Shown here: positions 1 through 7,278 of the stretch, piece by piece | Layout of the letters: each line of letters starts with the position of its first letter | Position numbering within the stretch: position 1 is the first letter of the stretch | Origin: CAZHTF01 sp964535305 | GTDB lineage: Bacteria; Planctomycetota; Phycisphaerae; UBA1845; Fen-1342 | DNA length: 14,936 nucleotides | NCBI GenBank assembly: GCA_964535305.1 | Contig: CAZHTF010000079.1 | Span: 1-14,936 of the forward strand | Reading direction: 5' to 3' | Position numbers and translations under genes: made by a program | The notes under the pieces: model-generated | The model's database searches: none | The model's input: only the letters and a program-made list of their open reading frames with translations | What the model was told of the DNA's origin: nothing

Positions 1-834
1 GAAGAGCGGCTCGCCAAGGATGCCTCGGCGGCCATCGCCGCCGGCGGCGACGGTGGACTCCCAATCGGCGGCGGCGCTGGCGGCGGCAAAGGGGGGGGCG
101 CCGCGCCAGTCCAGGGCATGATGCCCGGCGGCGGCGGAAAGGGCGGCGGCGGAGGCCGCGGCGCGCCCCCCGCAATGGAAGTCGGCGGACCGGGCGGCGG
201 CGGCGGCGGATTGACCGGCTTGCCGGCGATCGACCTCGTCACCAATCCCGAAACTCAGGTGCCCGCCGTTTGGGCCCACGACGACAGCGTCCAACCCGGA
301 AAAACCTATCGCTACCGCATGCGCGTCAAGCTTTGGAATCGCTACGTCGGCCGCATGAAGGCGCTCGCAAACCCCGAAGACGCCAAACGCGCGCTGCTGA
401 TCGGTGAATGGTCACTCGCCAGCGAGCCGATCACCGTCCGCCCCAACAGCTACTTCTTCCTCCGCGGACCAGCCCCGAACAACGCCGGCGTCTCGGTCGA
501 TGTCTGGAAGTGGCGCGGCGGAAAGTGGATCAAGCAGACCTTCACCGTCAACGTCGGCGACATGGTCGGCGGCGTGCGACGCGTCCGCTCGCCCGAAGAC
601 GAGAACAAGATGGAAGAGGTCGATTTCGGCACCGGCGCGATCGTGCTCGACGTTCGCAACGAGACCGTCAAGACCCGCCTGCCGGGCCAGAAAGGCTCAT
701 TCGCCTATCGCGAACGGCCCTCGCTGGTGCTGGCGTACCTCGATCCGGTCGACGGACAAGTGCGCGAACGCGTGCTCGAATTCGACCGGGCCGACCCGGA
801 ACGCAAGAAACTCGACGAAGCGCTCGAAAGCTGA
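1..834 (+). CDS. Gly-rich planctomycete-type protein of unknown function, 3' part only
   Basis: The frame is open from the first base of the window to the TGA at 832-834, so the 5' end lies outside; the ATGs at 118 and 121 are internal. The visible 277 residues begin with a short charged helix, then a Gly-rich, low-complexity stretch to about residue 71 with runs of Gly broken by Lys, Arg, Ala and Pro. After it comes a folded-looking region with a PGKTYRYRMRV segment near residues 99-109, typical of a beta-sandwich or fibronectin-III-like strand, followed by further beta-type segments and a charged C-terminus. I do not recognise a family with a known function. Similar architectures are, as I recall, found in planctomycetes near type IV pilus or secretion genes, but nothing here proves that. 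The gene is followed by a strong terminator, so it ends a transcription unit that starts upstream of the window. Confidence 0.8.
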   Translation, partial: EERLAKDASAAIAAGGDGGLPIGGGAGGGKGGGAAPVQGMMPGGGGKGGGGGRGAPPAMEVGGPGGGGGGLTGLPAIDLVTNPETQVPAVWAHDDSVQPGKTYRYRMRVKLWNRYVGRMKALANPEDAKRALLIGEWSLASEPITVRPNSYFFLRGPAPNNAGVSVDVWKWRGGKWIKQTFTVNVGDMVGGVRRVRSPEDENKMEEVDFGTGAIVLDVRNETVKTRLPGQKGSFAYRERPSLVLAYLDPVDGQVRERVLEFDRADPERKKLDEALES

Positions 835-852
835 CGCGCCGCCGCGCCACTC

Positions 853-876
853 AGCCGCGGCCGCGCGGCTTTTTTT
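853..876 (+). terminator. Intrinsic terminator after the Gly-rich gene
   Basis: A perfect 7-bp GC-rich stem (AGCCGCG / CGCGGCT) with a GCCG loop occupies 853-870. It runs directly into seven T residues at 870-876. It begins 18 bases after the stop codon of the upstream gene and separates it from the next transcription unit. Confidence 0.85.
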
Positions 877-959
877 CTTGGCCACGGACCGCCGGGTTCA
901 CGCAACGCACGCGCCGACTGGTAAACGCCCGGCGGCGATCCCGGCGATATCCTGCGCAC

Positions 960-1730
960 ATGCTGAAACTCACGATTCTCGGCTCGGGCACGTCGCACGG
1001 CGTTCCGATGATCGCCTGCGACTGTGGCGTGTGCACCTCCAGCGACCCGCGCGATCGCCGCTCACGCACCAGCGCGCTCTTCAGTTTCGAGCAGCGCAAT
1101 CTGCTGATTGACACCAGCCCGGAGCTGCGGTTGCAGTGCCTGGCCAACAACGTCCGCAGCGTCGACGCGATTCTCTTCACGCACCATCACGCCGATCATG
1201 TCGTCGGACTCGACGATGTGCGGCGATTCAACTGGATCTCGCGGGCTGTGCTAGATATCTACGCCGATGCGGCGACCCTGGCGCGGCTGCGGGCGATGTT
1301 CGCGTATGCATTTGAAGACGATCCGCAGTATCCCAGCGCCAAGCCCGACTTGCGCACACGACAGATCGACGGGCCATTTGAGCTGTTTGGCCGGCAGATC
1401 ATTCCGATCCGCTATCAGCACGGGCCGCTGCCGGTGCTCGGATTCCGCATCGGGAGGGTGGCGTACTGCCCGGATTGCAGCCACATGCCCGATGCATCGC
1501 GGGCGCTGCTGTCGGGGCTGGATGTGCTGGTGCTCGACGCGCTGCGCCGCCGGCCGCATCCGACGCATTTCAACCTCGAACAGGCGATTGAGGAGGCGCA
1601 GCGGATCGGCGCGAAGCGCACGGTCTTTACGCACATCGCGCACGAGCTGCCGCACGAGCAGACCAATCGCGAACTGCCCGAGGGCATGGAGCTTGCATAC
1701 GATGGGTTGGTGCTGACCTCGGATTCGTAG
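960..1730 (+). CDS. MBL-fold metallohydrolase, PhnP-like phosphodiesterase family
   Basis: This encodes a 256-residue cytosolic protein of the metallo-beta-lactamase fold, with the usual length for the PhnP/phosphoribosyl cyclic phosphodiesterase-like branch. The N-terminus has GSGTSHGVP (residues 8-16) followed by C20, C22 and C25; in this branch such cysteines bind a structural metal. The di-metal site is visible as H75, H77, D79 and H80 (THHHADH), H154 (YQHG), D172 (YCPDC) and H225 (FTHIAH). The fold and metal site are clear. The natural substrate is not: there are no phn genes nearby, so a role in phosphonate breakdown is not supported. I chose the ATG at 960 because the family's N-terminus starts there; the frame stays open upstream to 408, but that stretch crosses another gene and a terminator. 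No Shine-Dalgarno precedes 960. A TATCCT box ends 6 bases before the ATG, which would suit a leaderless message. The next gene follows after 18 bases. Confidence 0.9.
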   Translation: MLKLTILGSGTSHGVPMIACDCGVCTSSDPRDRRSRTSALFSFEQRNLLIDTSPELRLQCLANNVRSVDAILFTHHHADHVVGLDDVRRFNWISRAVLDIYADAATLARLRAMFAYAFEDDPQYPSAKPDLRTRQIDGPFELFGRQIIPIRYQHGPLPVLGFRIGRVAYCPDCSHMPDASRALLSGLDVLVLDALRRRPHPTHFNLEQAIEEAQRIGAKRTVFTHIAHELPHEQTNRELPEGMELAYDGLVLTSDS

Positions 1731-1748
1731 CAATTTCGGCGGCTGTGC

Positions 1749-2864
1749 ATGTCGCGCAAGAACGTTTCCCGCAGCATCTCGTTCGCGCTCCTGAGCGGCA
1801 CGGTGATCTATGTCGTGCAAATGGCGCGGCTTGAGCCGCTCGGTCCGCGGCCGCCCGACCCGTACGCCGAGTTTCTCGCGGTGCGCGGCGCGGACGGCAC
1901 GCAGCGCTGGCGCGAGGCGCTGCCGGTATTGCTGCGACCGCCGGTGTTAGACGCCAGGTATGTCGCTGGGCTGGTTGACGCGGAGTTCGCGGCCGCGTTT
2001 GACGTGCAGATCGACCCGCCCGCTGCGCAGGCGGGCGCGGCGCAGCCTGAGCGTTTGACGGCCGATGAATTCGCGGCGCGGCTGATTGAGCTGTCTCATT
2101 TGGGCTGGCGCGTCGAGCTGGACCCATCCGGCGGACCGTCGATCGACCGCGTTGCCCAGCTGTGCGCGACGGCATTGATGCTCGCGCGGCTGCGCGCCCA
2201 GCGCGGAGATCACCAATCCGCCCTGGAGCTGCAACTGGCCGCGCTGCGGATCCTGGGGAATGTACCGCAGCAAAGCGCCGCGGTAACCGCGCGGCGTGCG
2301 GCGCTGGAAATCCGGATCCTAAAAGAGCTGCTCGAACCCGCGGCGCGGGCTGTGCGGGACGCCGCGGGCAGCGCGGCGGTGCTGGCGATTGCAGAAACGT
2401 TGCCGGCGCCGGGCGATCTTTGGAAGGAGGCCGTGCGGGCCGAGTGCGCCGCGTTGCGTGCGCTGCTCGCGCGGATCTCGTCGCGGGAGTGGCTGCTGCC
2501 GGGCGTGACGCTGATCGCGCCCGCGTGGGGCGCTGAAGGCTACCGCGTCGCCCGCGTCTGGCAGCGCAGCCGGCTATGGAACGCGTTTGCGCCGCTGTAC
2601 AACTCGCCGCAGCGCGTGCTCGAGAAGATAGACAAGTTGGAGCGCGCGCTGATTCAGATTCTCGAAACGCCGGACGCGAGTGTGGCGCTGCAAGCGGTCG
2701 CGAATTCGCGGGTTTTCAACGCGCTGGACGGCGCTTGGTTTGATCAATTCGGTCATCCGTACCGATGGAACCTGGAGAACGCGCTGATGCGAATCCTGCA
2801 GCTCGAATCGCAGCGCGCGGTTTTCATGCGGGCCATGCGGGCGGCTGGCGAGGCTCATGACTGA
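1749..2864 (+). CDS. Single-pass membrane-anchored helical protein of unknown function
   Basis: This 371-residue protein is not one I recognise. Residues 8-26 form one hydrophobic segment after a basic start (MSRKNVSR), so it is probably an inner-membrane anchor or uncleaved signal with the rest outside the cytoplasm. The remainder is rich in Ala, Leu and Arg. Much of it looks alpha-helical, including a TPR-like pair around 145-195 (RAQRGDHQSALELQLAALR followed by another helix). The C-terminal third has more aromatic residues and ends in a helix. A weak ribosome site (GGCGG, 1739-1743) precedes the ATG. It lies 18 bases after the phosphodiesterase gene and overlaps the next gene by 8 bases, so the three are probably cotranscribed and the overlap suggests translational coupling. 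A partnership with the downstream membrane protein is an inference from that overlap. Confidence 0.75.
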   Translation: MSRKNVSRSISFALLSGTVIYVVQMARLEPLGPRPPDPYAEFLAVRGADGTQRWREALPVLLRPPVLDARYVAGLVDAEFAAAFDVQIDPPAAQAGAAQPERLTADEFAARLIELSHLGWRVELDPSGGPSIDRVAQLCATALMLARLRAQRGDHQSALELQLAALRILGNVPQQSAAVTARRAALEIRILKELLEPAARAVRDAAGSAAVLAIAETLPAPGDLWKEAVRAECAALRALLARISSREWLLPGVTLIAPAWGAEGYRVARVWQRSRLWNAFAPLYNSPQRVLEKIDKLERALIQILETPDASVALQAVANSRVFNALDGAWFDQFGHPYRWNLENALMRILQLESQRAVFMRAMRAAGEAHD

Positions 2865-4332
2865 CGGGCGAGCACGCACGCCGGGGGCGCCGAATTCGCC
2901 GCCGCACGCGGCCAGCGCGCCGCTTGTGCCCGCCGGGACCCCGGCTGCGCCGAACGGTGCGTCGCGGGCGTCGTTGGGCAGGTGGGCGGCGCCGACGTGG
3001 CTGGTGTGGCTCGCGGCGCAGCTCGAGCTGCTCTCCGCAACGCTGCTGCACTTCGTGTCGCTGGCACTGGCAATCCCGTTTTTCGGCGCCGCGCTGATCC
3101 TGTCGGGAAACTCGCCGGACCATTTTCACCTGGACCTGCGTGAACTGGGGCTCGGAGAGCTGCTGCGGATGGGCGCGGCCCTGTTCGTCAACACGCTGCT
3201 GGATCTCTCGCTGCGAAGCGGCGATGCATGGATTCTCGCGCTGATCCCGCTGCTGGATCTGTCGCTGATCGGCGTCGTCGCCTGGTTGAACATGCCGTTC
3301 GTCAACAGCGCTGAATCGCGCGGCACGCGCTATCTGCGAAGCGCGCGGATCACGCTGCTGTCCGCGCTCGTCGCCGTGCCGGCCGCGGCGTTGCTGTTGG
3401 CGCTCACCGCAATCGAGCGCTGGGTCGGCGAGGAAATCCGCGGAGTATCGAGCGACGTCGCGCTGAGCGCGTATGCAATGCTCTGGCTGCTGCTGGCGGC
3501 CCGCTGGGTAGCGCTGGCCTGCGGTTGCACGGCCGATGCGCGGGCCTCTGGTGCCGACCGCGCGCGCCTGGTTGCTGCCGCGTCCGACGCTGGCGCCGCC
3601 ACGGCACGGCTGAATGCCGATGAAACGGGCGACGGCGTAGCGCTGTGCTGCCCGGAGTGCGGGTACTTGCTGGTCGGCAGCGACCCGCGGGCGCGCTGCC
3701 CGGAGTGCGGCACGGCGGAGGCCGGCGCGCGGGCCATGGGCAGGGTTGAGCCCGCCTGGGCGATTCGCGCCAGCCCGTGCAGCTACGTGATGACCGTGCT
3801 GGCGGTGAGCGGGCAGCGCGGTTTCTTTTCGAGGCTGAGTGTGCACGGCTCGCGGCGGAGCTGCGTCTCGTTCGCGTGGTGGAATTGCGTCGCGGCCGGG
3901 GCGTTGCTTGTCGGCGGGCTTGTGCTGGCGCTGATCGGCATGCCGTGGATCGGGCCGGATAGCATCCTGGGCTTCGCGTCGCGACTGAGCGCATTCGGCG
4001 CCGCCGTTGCGCTGCTGGCTTGGATCCTGCTGCTGTTGCTGGTTTGGCGCGGCAGCGCGCTGGCGCTGGGCGACTCAAGGCGAGCCGTCCCCGCCGCCTG
4101 CTACGGCACGGCGCTGTTTCTGCCGATGGCCGCACTGCTGTCCCTCAGTGTCGGATTGCACGCGCGCGGGCAGCAGGCTGGCTGGTTCGACCGCGGAGCG
4201 GAACTGCCGCTCTACGGTTTTCTCGGGTACGACGCGATCGCCGCGATGCTGCTCGCGCTGCCGCCGTTCGTTGCGATGTGCTGGGGGCTGGTGCGGCTGC
4301 GTGCCGCGTTTCGCGGCGTTCGGCATGCGTAG
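2857..4332 (+). CDS. Polytopic membrane protein with an internal zinc ribbon
   Basis: This 491-residue protein starts with about 45 Ala/Pro-rich, probably disordered residues. It then has a first group of hydrophobic segments (roughly 47-82, 125-148, 165-187, 202-222) and a second group (roughly 340-362, 378-398, 413-432, 456-482). Between them is a soluble loop with a C4 zinc ribbon: C265/C268 (CPECGYLL) and C281/C284 (CPECG), with an extra C264. Zinc ribbons of this form attached to membrane segments are frequent in planctomycete proteins of unknown function. I know of no assigned activity and see no transporter or enzyme motif. The start ATG lies inside the last codons of the upstream gene (8-base overlap). 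It is the last gene of its unit and converges on the M56 peptidase gene. Confidence 0.8.
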   Translation: MTDGRARTPGAPNSPPHAASAPLVPAGTPAAPNGASRASLGRWAAPTWLVWLAAQLELLSATLLHFVSLALAIPFFGAALILSGNSPDHFHLDLRELGLGELLRMGAALFVNTLLDLSLRSGDAWILALIPLLDLSLIGVVAWLNMPFVNSAESRGTRYLRSARITLLSALVAVPAAALLLALTAIERWVGEEIRGVSSDVALSAYAMLWLLLAARWVALACGCTADARASGADRARLVAAASDAGAATARLNADETGDGVALCCPECGYLLVGSDPRARCPECGTAEAGARAMGRVEPAWAIRASPCSYVMTVLAVSGQRGFFSRLSVHGSRRSCVSFAWWNCVAAGALLVGGLVLALIGMPWIGPDSILGFASRLSAFGAAVALLAWILLLLLVWRGSALALGDSRRAVPAACYGTALFLPMAALLSLSVGLHARGQQAGWFDRGAELPLYGFLGYDAIAAMLLALPPFVAMCWGLVRLRAAFRGVRHA

Positions 4333-4344
4333 GAACCGGACTCT

Positions 4345-4366
4345 ACAACCCGCCGGCGGAGGTTGT
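4345..4366 (+). terminator. Possible terminator hairpin after the membrane-protein gene
   Basis: The arms ACAACC (4345-4350) and GGTTGT (4361-4366) pair around a GC-rich centre in which CGCC can also pair with GGCG. It starts 12 bases after the stop at 4332. There is no T-tract, so an intrinsic terminator is only a possibility. Confidence 0.3.
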
Positions 4367-4522
4367 TCAGGCTTGGCAGGATTCAAGCAACGTTTGCGTA
4401 GAGAACGCAAGTCCGGGCGCCGCACCCAGGTCGCGACGCTCGGACTCTTGTTGTGCGTGCGGTCGTGCCGCGCGCGACGGCCGGACCGGTGCTTCGCGGT
4501 ACTGTCCGGCGCGCTGCGTGTT

Positions 4523-4541
4523 CTGCCGCGCCGTGCGGCAG
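4523..4541 (-). terminator. Hairpin downstream of the M56 peptidase gene
   Basis: A perfect 7-bp stem (CTGCCGC / GCGGCAG) with a 5-base loop lies 15 bases past the stop codon of the minus-strand M56 gene. It could end the blaI-type operon. No T-run follows, so it may need Rho or serve only as an RNA 3' end stabiliser. The rest of the 4333-4556 gap holds nothing I can assign. Confidence 0.35.
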
Positions 4542-4556
4542 CGCTGCGCGGCGTGA

Positions 4557-6647
4557 CTACGGCTTGTCGGCGCTGCGAACCTCGACGTTGATCTCCTCGC
4601 CGCCGTCCGCGTTGCTGACGCGCTCTTTGATGATCATGGTTCCGCCGCCGGCGGCGTCGCCATGCTGGGCACGCAGGTGCGCGTGGATCTCGTCCTTCGA
4701 GAGCTTGCCGTCGCCGTCGGCGTCCGCCTGCGGGAACTTCTCGAGCAGCTTGGCGTGGGCCTTGCTCACGCGCTCCTGCAGGAAGGCGTGCCGCTCCTCG
4801 ACGGTCAGCCTGCCGTCGCCGTTGGTGTCGGCCTTCGGATTGCTTTCGAGGAACGCCGCCAGCGGCGCTTCGGTTACCAGCGTGGTCAGCCGCGCAACTT
4901 CCGCCGCGCTCGGGGTGGCGCTGATGTTCTTGATCAGCCAGGCCGCAGCCGGCCCCTCGGCCTTGATCATCGACATCGCCTCGGCGGCGCCGGCCTCCGC
5001 GCCGTCGCCGCGCATGCGGATCACGCGCGTGCCGGGCTGAACGTCGCCCTCAACGGTTGCGTCATCGCCGATGGTGCGCACGACGATGCGGCGCTGCTTG
5101 ACGCCACCCGCGGCGTCGGCATCGGTGGCCCCGCCCAGCACTTTCGTGCGCCAGCGCGACAGTGCGGCGGGGATTGGCGGGACGGTCACCAGCCGCGCGG
5201 CTTCGTTGGCGTCCAGCGCGGCGTCGCCGTTCAGATCTGCTTTGGGATAGCGGGCAAGAACGGCGGCGGTGTCGGCCAGGGCCAGCGCCGCGTGGTACGC
5301 ATCGTATTCGGCGCGCGAGAGCGTGCCGTCGTGATTGGCGTCCGCGGTCGGATAACTCTCCGCGAACTTCGCGAGCGTCGCGGCGCTCGGGCCGCGCAGC
5401 ATCGAAACGGCGACATGCTTACGCGCGCCCTGCTCATCGGCTTCGTCGCTGGTTGCAAAGGCCACGTGCTCGTCGCCTTCGAGCGGCATGATCATGGCCG
5501 GCATGAGCATCTCGCCGTCGGCGCCGCCGTTCGTCTCCTGCTCGACCTGCAGAATGACCATGTCCTTGCACTCCTCGTCGCCCAGGGCGGCGATCGGGCT
5601 GGCGGCGCCGGTCAGGACAAATGTCGACCAGCCGCCCAGAGCGGCAACGCTCAGCGGTAGCAGCCAGCGCCGACGAGTCGGCGCGTTCGTATGTAAAATC
5701 ACTTCGATTCTCCTTTCGACATGTGAGGGGTTTGCGGCCATCGCCGCGGCAAACAGACCGACCGGAGCGGGCTGCACAGGCTGCACGGCCCGCAACAGGC
5801 AGCGCGCGTATTGACTGGCGCTGAGCTGACCGTGACGAAGGGCCCATTCGTCACACGCCATCTCGCGCACCAGGTCGATACGTCGATTCACCCACGCCAC
5901 CACTGGCCAGAAGAACAACAGCGTTCCAACCAGCCACTGCAGGCAACGCACCAGCAGGTCGGCTCGTCGAACGTGTGCCAACTCATGAACCACCACGGCT
6001 TCCAGCTCGCGCATATCCAGAGCGTGCTGACGCGCGAGCACCAGCGTCGGCCGGAAAAACCCGACGATGAACGGCGCCGGCGGCAGGTCGCTGACGCGCA
6101 CGCGCGGCATCGCGATCCCCAGCCGCGCGCTCACCCGCCGAACGACAGCGCAGATCGCTTCATCCGCCAGCGGCTGCTGCCGAACGCCGTGCAGAAAACG
6201 GCGGTACGCGGTGAGCCGCACGAGCGCGATAAGCGCTGCGATCCCCAGGTACGCCAGCGCCAGCAGCGCCGCCCAGGAGAGCGCACGGGGCGCCTGCTGC
6301 GCCAACTCCGCCGCAACGGGCGCGGCGGCAGCGCCCGCGGCAATGCCGAGCGCGGGCAGCGCCAGCAGCACGTCCGGCGGCGTTCGTGGCGCCACCGGCG
6401 CTGCGAGAAACCAATCGTCCGCCTGCGAGAGCCCGCTGGCGAGCGACCAGGAAAGCCCCGGCCCGATCGGGACCGCGAACTTGATCAATACAATCAGCCA
6501 AAGCATGCCGTGCAGGGCCGAGTGCGCCCGTGCCAGCGGCCAGCGAATCAGCATCCACGTCAGCAGCGCCAGGGCCGTGCCGTGCGCCACGGCGCCGCCC
6601 AGCCACTGCCAGAACTCGCCCGCGGTGAGGTTCAGAATCTCGATCAT
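4557..6647 (-). CDS. BlaR1/MecR1-like M56 metalloprotease with four EF-hand loops
   Basis: This 696-residue protein is a membrane sensor protease. Hydrophobic segments lie near 15-35, 45-60, 125-146, 233-252 and 328-347. The M56 zinc site is intact: HELAH at 221-225, plus E262 in a REMACDEWA segment 37 residues later. An ERRIEVIL segment (311-318) lies in the cytosolic loop before the last membrane helix, a region where S. aureus BlaR1 cleaves itself at an Arg-Arg bond. Everything after about 350 should be extracytoplasmic. In BlaR1 that part is a penicillin-binding domain; here it is replaced by two pairs of EF-hand-type calcium loops. These start at D436 (DANHDGTLSRAE), D471 (DLNGDAALDANE), D607 (DTNGDGRLTVEE) and D642 (DADGDGKLSKDE), each preceded by Pro-x-Ala. 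No SxxK transpeptidase motif is evident. The ATG overlaps the repressor gene's stop by 4 bases (ATGA). The likely role is a signal-activated protease that removes the partner repressor; calcium as ligand is inference. Confidence 0.88.
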   Translation of the reverse strand: MIEILNLTAGEFWQWLGGAVAHGTALALLTWMLIRWPLARAHSALHGMLWLIVLIKFAVPIGPGLSWSLASGLSQADDWFLAAPVAPRTPPDVLLALPALGIAAGAAAAPVAAELAQQAPRALSWAALLALAYLGIAALIALVRLTAYRRFLHGVRQQPLADEAICAVVRRVSARLGIAMPRVRVSDLPPAPFIVGFFRPTLVLARQHALDMRELEAVVVHELAHVRRADLLVRCLQWLVGTLLFFWPVVAWVNRRIDLVREMACDEWALRHGQLSASQYARCLLRAVQPVQPAPVGLFAAAMAANPSHVERRIEVILHTNAPTRRRWLLPLSVAALGGWSTFVLTGAASPIAALGDEECKDMVILQVEQETNGGADGEMLMPAMIMPLEGDEHVAFATSDEADEQGARKHVAVSMLRGPSAATLAKFAESYPTADANHDGTLSRAEYDAYHAALALADTAAVLARYPKADLNGDAALDANEAARLVTVPPIPAALSRWRTKVLGGATDADAAGGVKQRRIVVRTIGDDATVEGDVQPGTRVIRMRGDGAEAGAAEAMSMIKAEGPAAAWLIKNISATPSAAEVARLTTLVTEAPLAAFLESNPKADTNGDGRLTVEERHAFLQERVSKAHAKLLEKFPQADADGDGKLSKDEIHAHLRAQHGDAAGGGTMIIKERVSNADGGEEINVEVRSADKP

Positions 6648-7081
6648 GCCCCACGCCCCTTCCCAGGCGCGGCGTCGCCGCCTTCGTCTCGCTCATCACG
6701 CTCGCGCTGCTCAATGCGCGCCTCGATCCGGCGAATGTCGTCCGGCGAGAGCGCCTCATCCTCGACCAGCCGCAGCACCAGCTCGCCGGCCTGGCCGTCA
6801 AAGACGGTCCGCAGGAACTGCTTGAGCCGATCGCCGAGCACCTGCTCGCGCCGCAGCCGCGCGCGATACACGAACGGCTGCCGTTCGCGATCGACATCGA
6901 CGGCGTCTTTGGCGGCGAGCTGGTTCATCAACGTCATGACCGTGGTGTAGGCCAGGTCCTCGCCTTCCTGTTCGGCCAGGGCGTCGCGCACGACCCGCAC
7001 GGGAGCCTGATCGAGCCGCCAGAGGACTTTCAGGATCTTCAGCTCGGCGGCGGTGATGTTTGGCAGTGGTTTTCGCTGCAT
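6644..7081 (-). CDS. BlaI/MecI/CopY-family transcriptional repressor
   Basis: This 145-residue protein is slightly longer than typical BlaI (about 125) because of a charged, Gly/Arg-rich tail. The N-terminal winged helix begins with ITAAELKILKVLW (residues 9-21) and includes the family recognition segment AYTTVMTLMNQL (44-55). The C-terminal dimerisation part has the typical FDGQAGELVLRLVEDEALS segment. In BlaI/MecI such repressors bind as dimers to a TACTA/TAGTA-type palindrome and are cleaved after the partner M56 protease is activated. A matching perfect palindrome sits in the gene's own promoter, so autoregulation is well supported. The ribosome site GAGGTGG lies just before the ATG. The stop overlaps the M56 gene start by 4 bases, giving a coupled repressor-sensor operon. 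Confidence 0.92.
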   Translation of the reverse strand: MQRKPLPNITAAELKILKVLWRLDQAPVRVVRDALAEQEGEDLAYTTVMTLMNQLAAKDAVDVDRERQPFVYRARLRREQVLGDRLKQFLRTVFDGQAGELVLRLVEDEALSPDDIRRIEARIEQRERDERDEGGDAAPGKGRGA

Positions 7082-7110
7082 TCGGCCACCTCGTTACTAG
7101 ATATATCGGA

Positions 7111-7139
7111 AGACTACTATGCACATAGTAGCCGGTCAA
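7111..7139 (-). promoter_or_regulatory. Promoter of the repressor/M56 operon
   Basis: On the minus strand a TTGACC -35 box (7139-7134) and a TAGTCT -10 box (7116-7111) are separated by exactly 17 bases. They lie 30 bases upstream of the repressor ATG. The spacer contains the inverted repeat described separately, so repressor binding would block RNA polymerase. Confidence 0.65.
7114..7131. promoter_or_regulatory. BlaI-type operator, perfect inverted repeat
   Basis: CTACTATG and CATAGTAG form a perfect 8-bp inverted repeat with a 2-base centre. The TACTA...TAGTA pattern agrees with the known BlaI/MecI operator type. It is AT-rich in a very GC-rich region, and it lies within the spacer and the start of the -10 box of the operon promoter. 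I found no second copy elsewhere in the window by eye. Confidence 0.8.
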
Positions 7140-7227
7140 GAATTTTTCGGAAATTTGACGGCGCCGACTGCGCTGATGGCGACGGGGTTCGGCTTGGGAG
7201 ATGCCGTGGCCCCAATCCCGAAATGAC

Positions 7228-7243
7228 GCTCAGGATTCTGAGC
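7228..7243 (-). terminator. Possible terminator hairpin after the xer gene
   Basis: GCTCAG and CTGAGC form a 6-bp stem with a 4-base loop, 35 bases past the minus-strand stop of the recombinase gene. Only a broken T-rich stretch (CATTTC) follows, so termination is uncertain. Confidence 0.3.
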
Positions 7244-7278
7244 CTGGATTCGGCGCGCGAAATCATGCGACCGACTTG

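Noticed and set aside
408..959. Upstream extension of the PhnP-like gene
   Set aside because: The extension is Arg-rich nonsense that runs through another gene and its terminator. The family N-terminus begins at 960.
2824..3846. 340-codon minus-strand frame opposite the zinc-ribbon membrane protein gene
   Set aside because: It is extremely rich in Arg and Gln with no recognisable domain, while the plus strand has membrane segments and a zinc ribbon.
5811..6950. Long plus-strand frame of 379 codons antisense to the M56 and repressor genes
   Set aside because: It is Arg/Gln/Pro-rich with no domain, and lies opposite genes with clear family motifs. GC-rich DNA produces such frames.
4557..7081. 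Beta-lactam resistance locus
   Set aside because: No beta-lactamase or penicillin-binding protein gene is adjacent, and the sensor lacks the penicillin-binding domain. The BlaI/BlaR1 resemblance alone does not support resistance.
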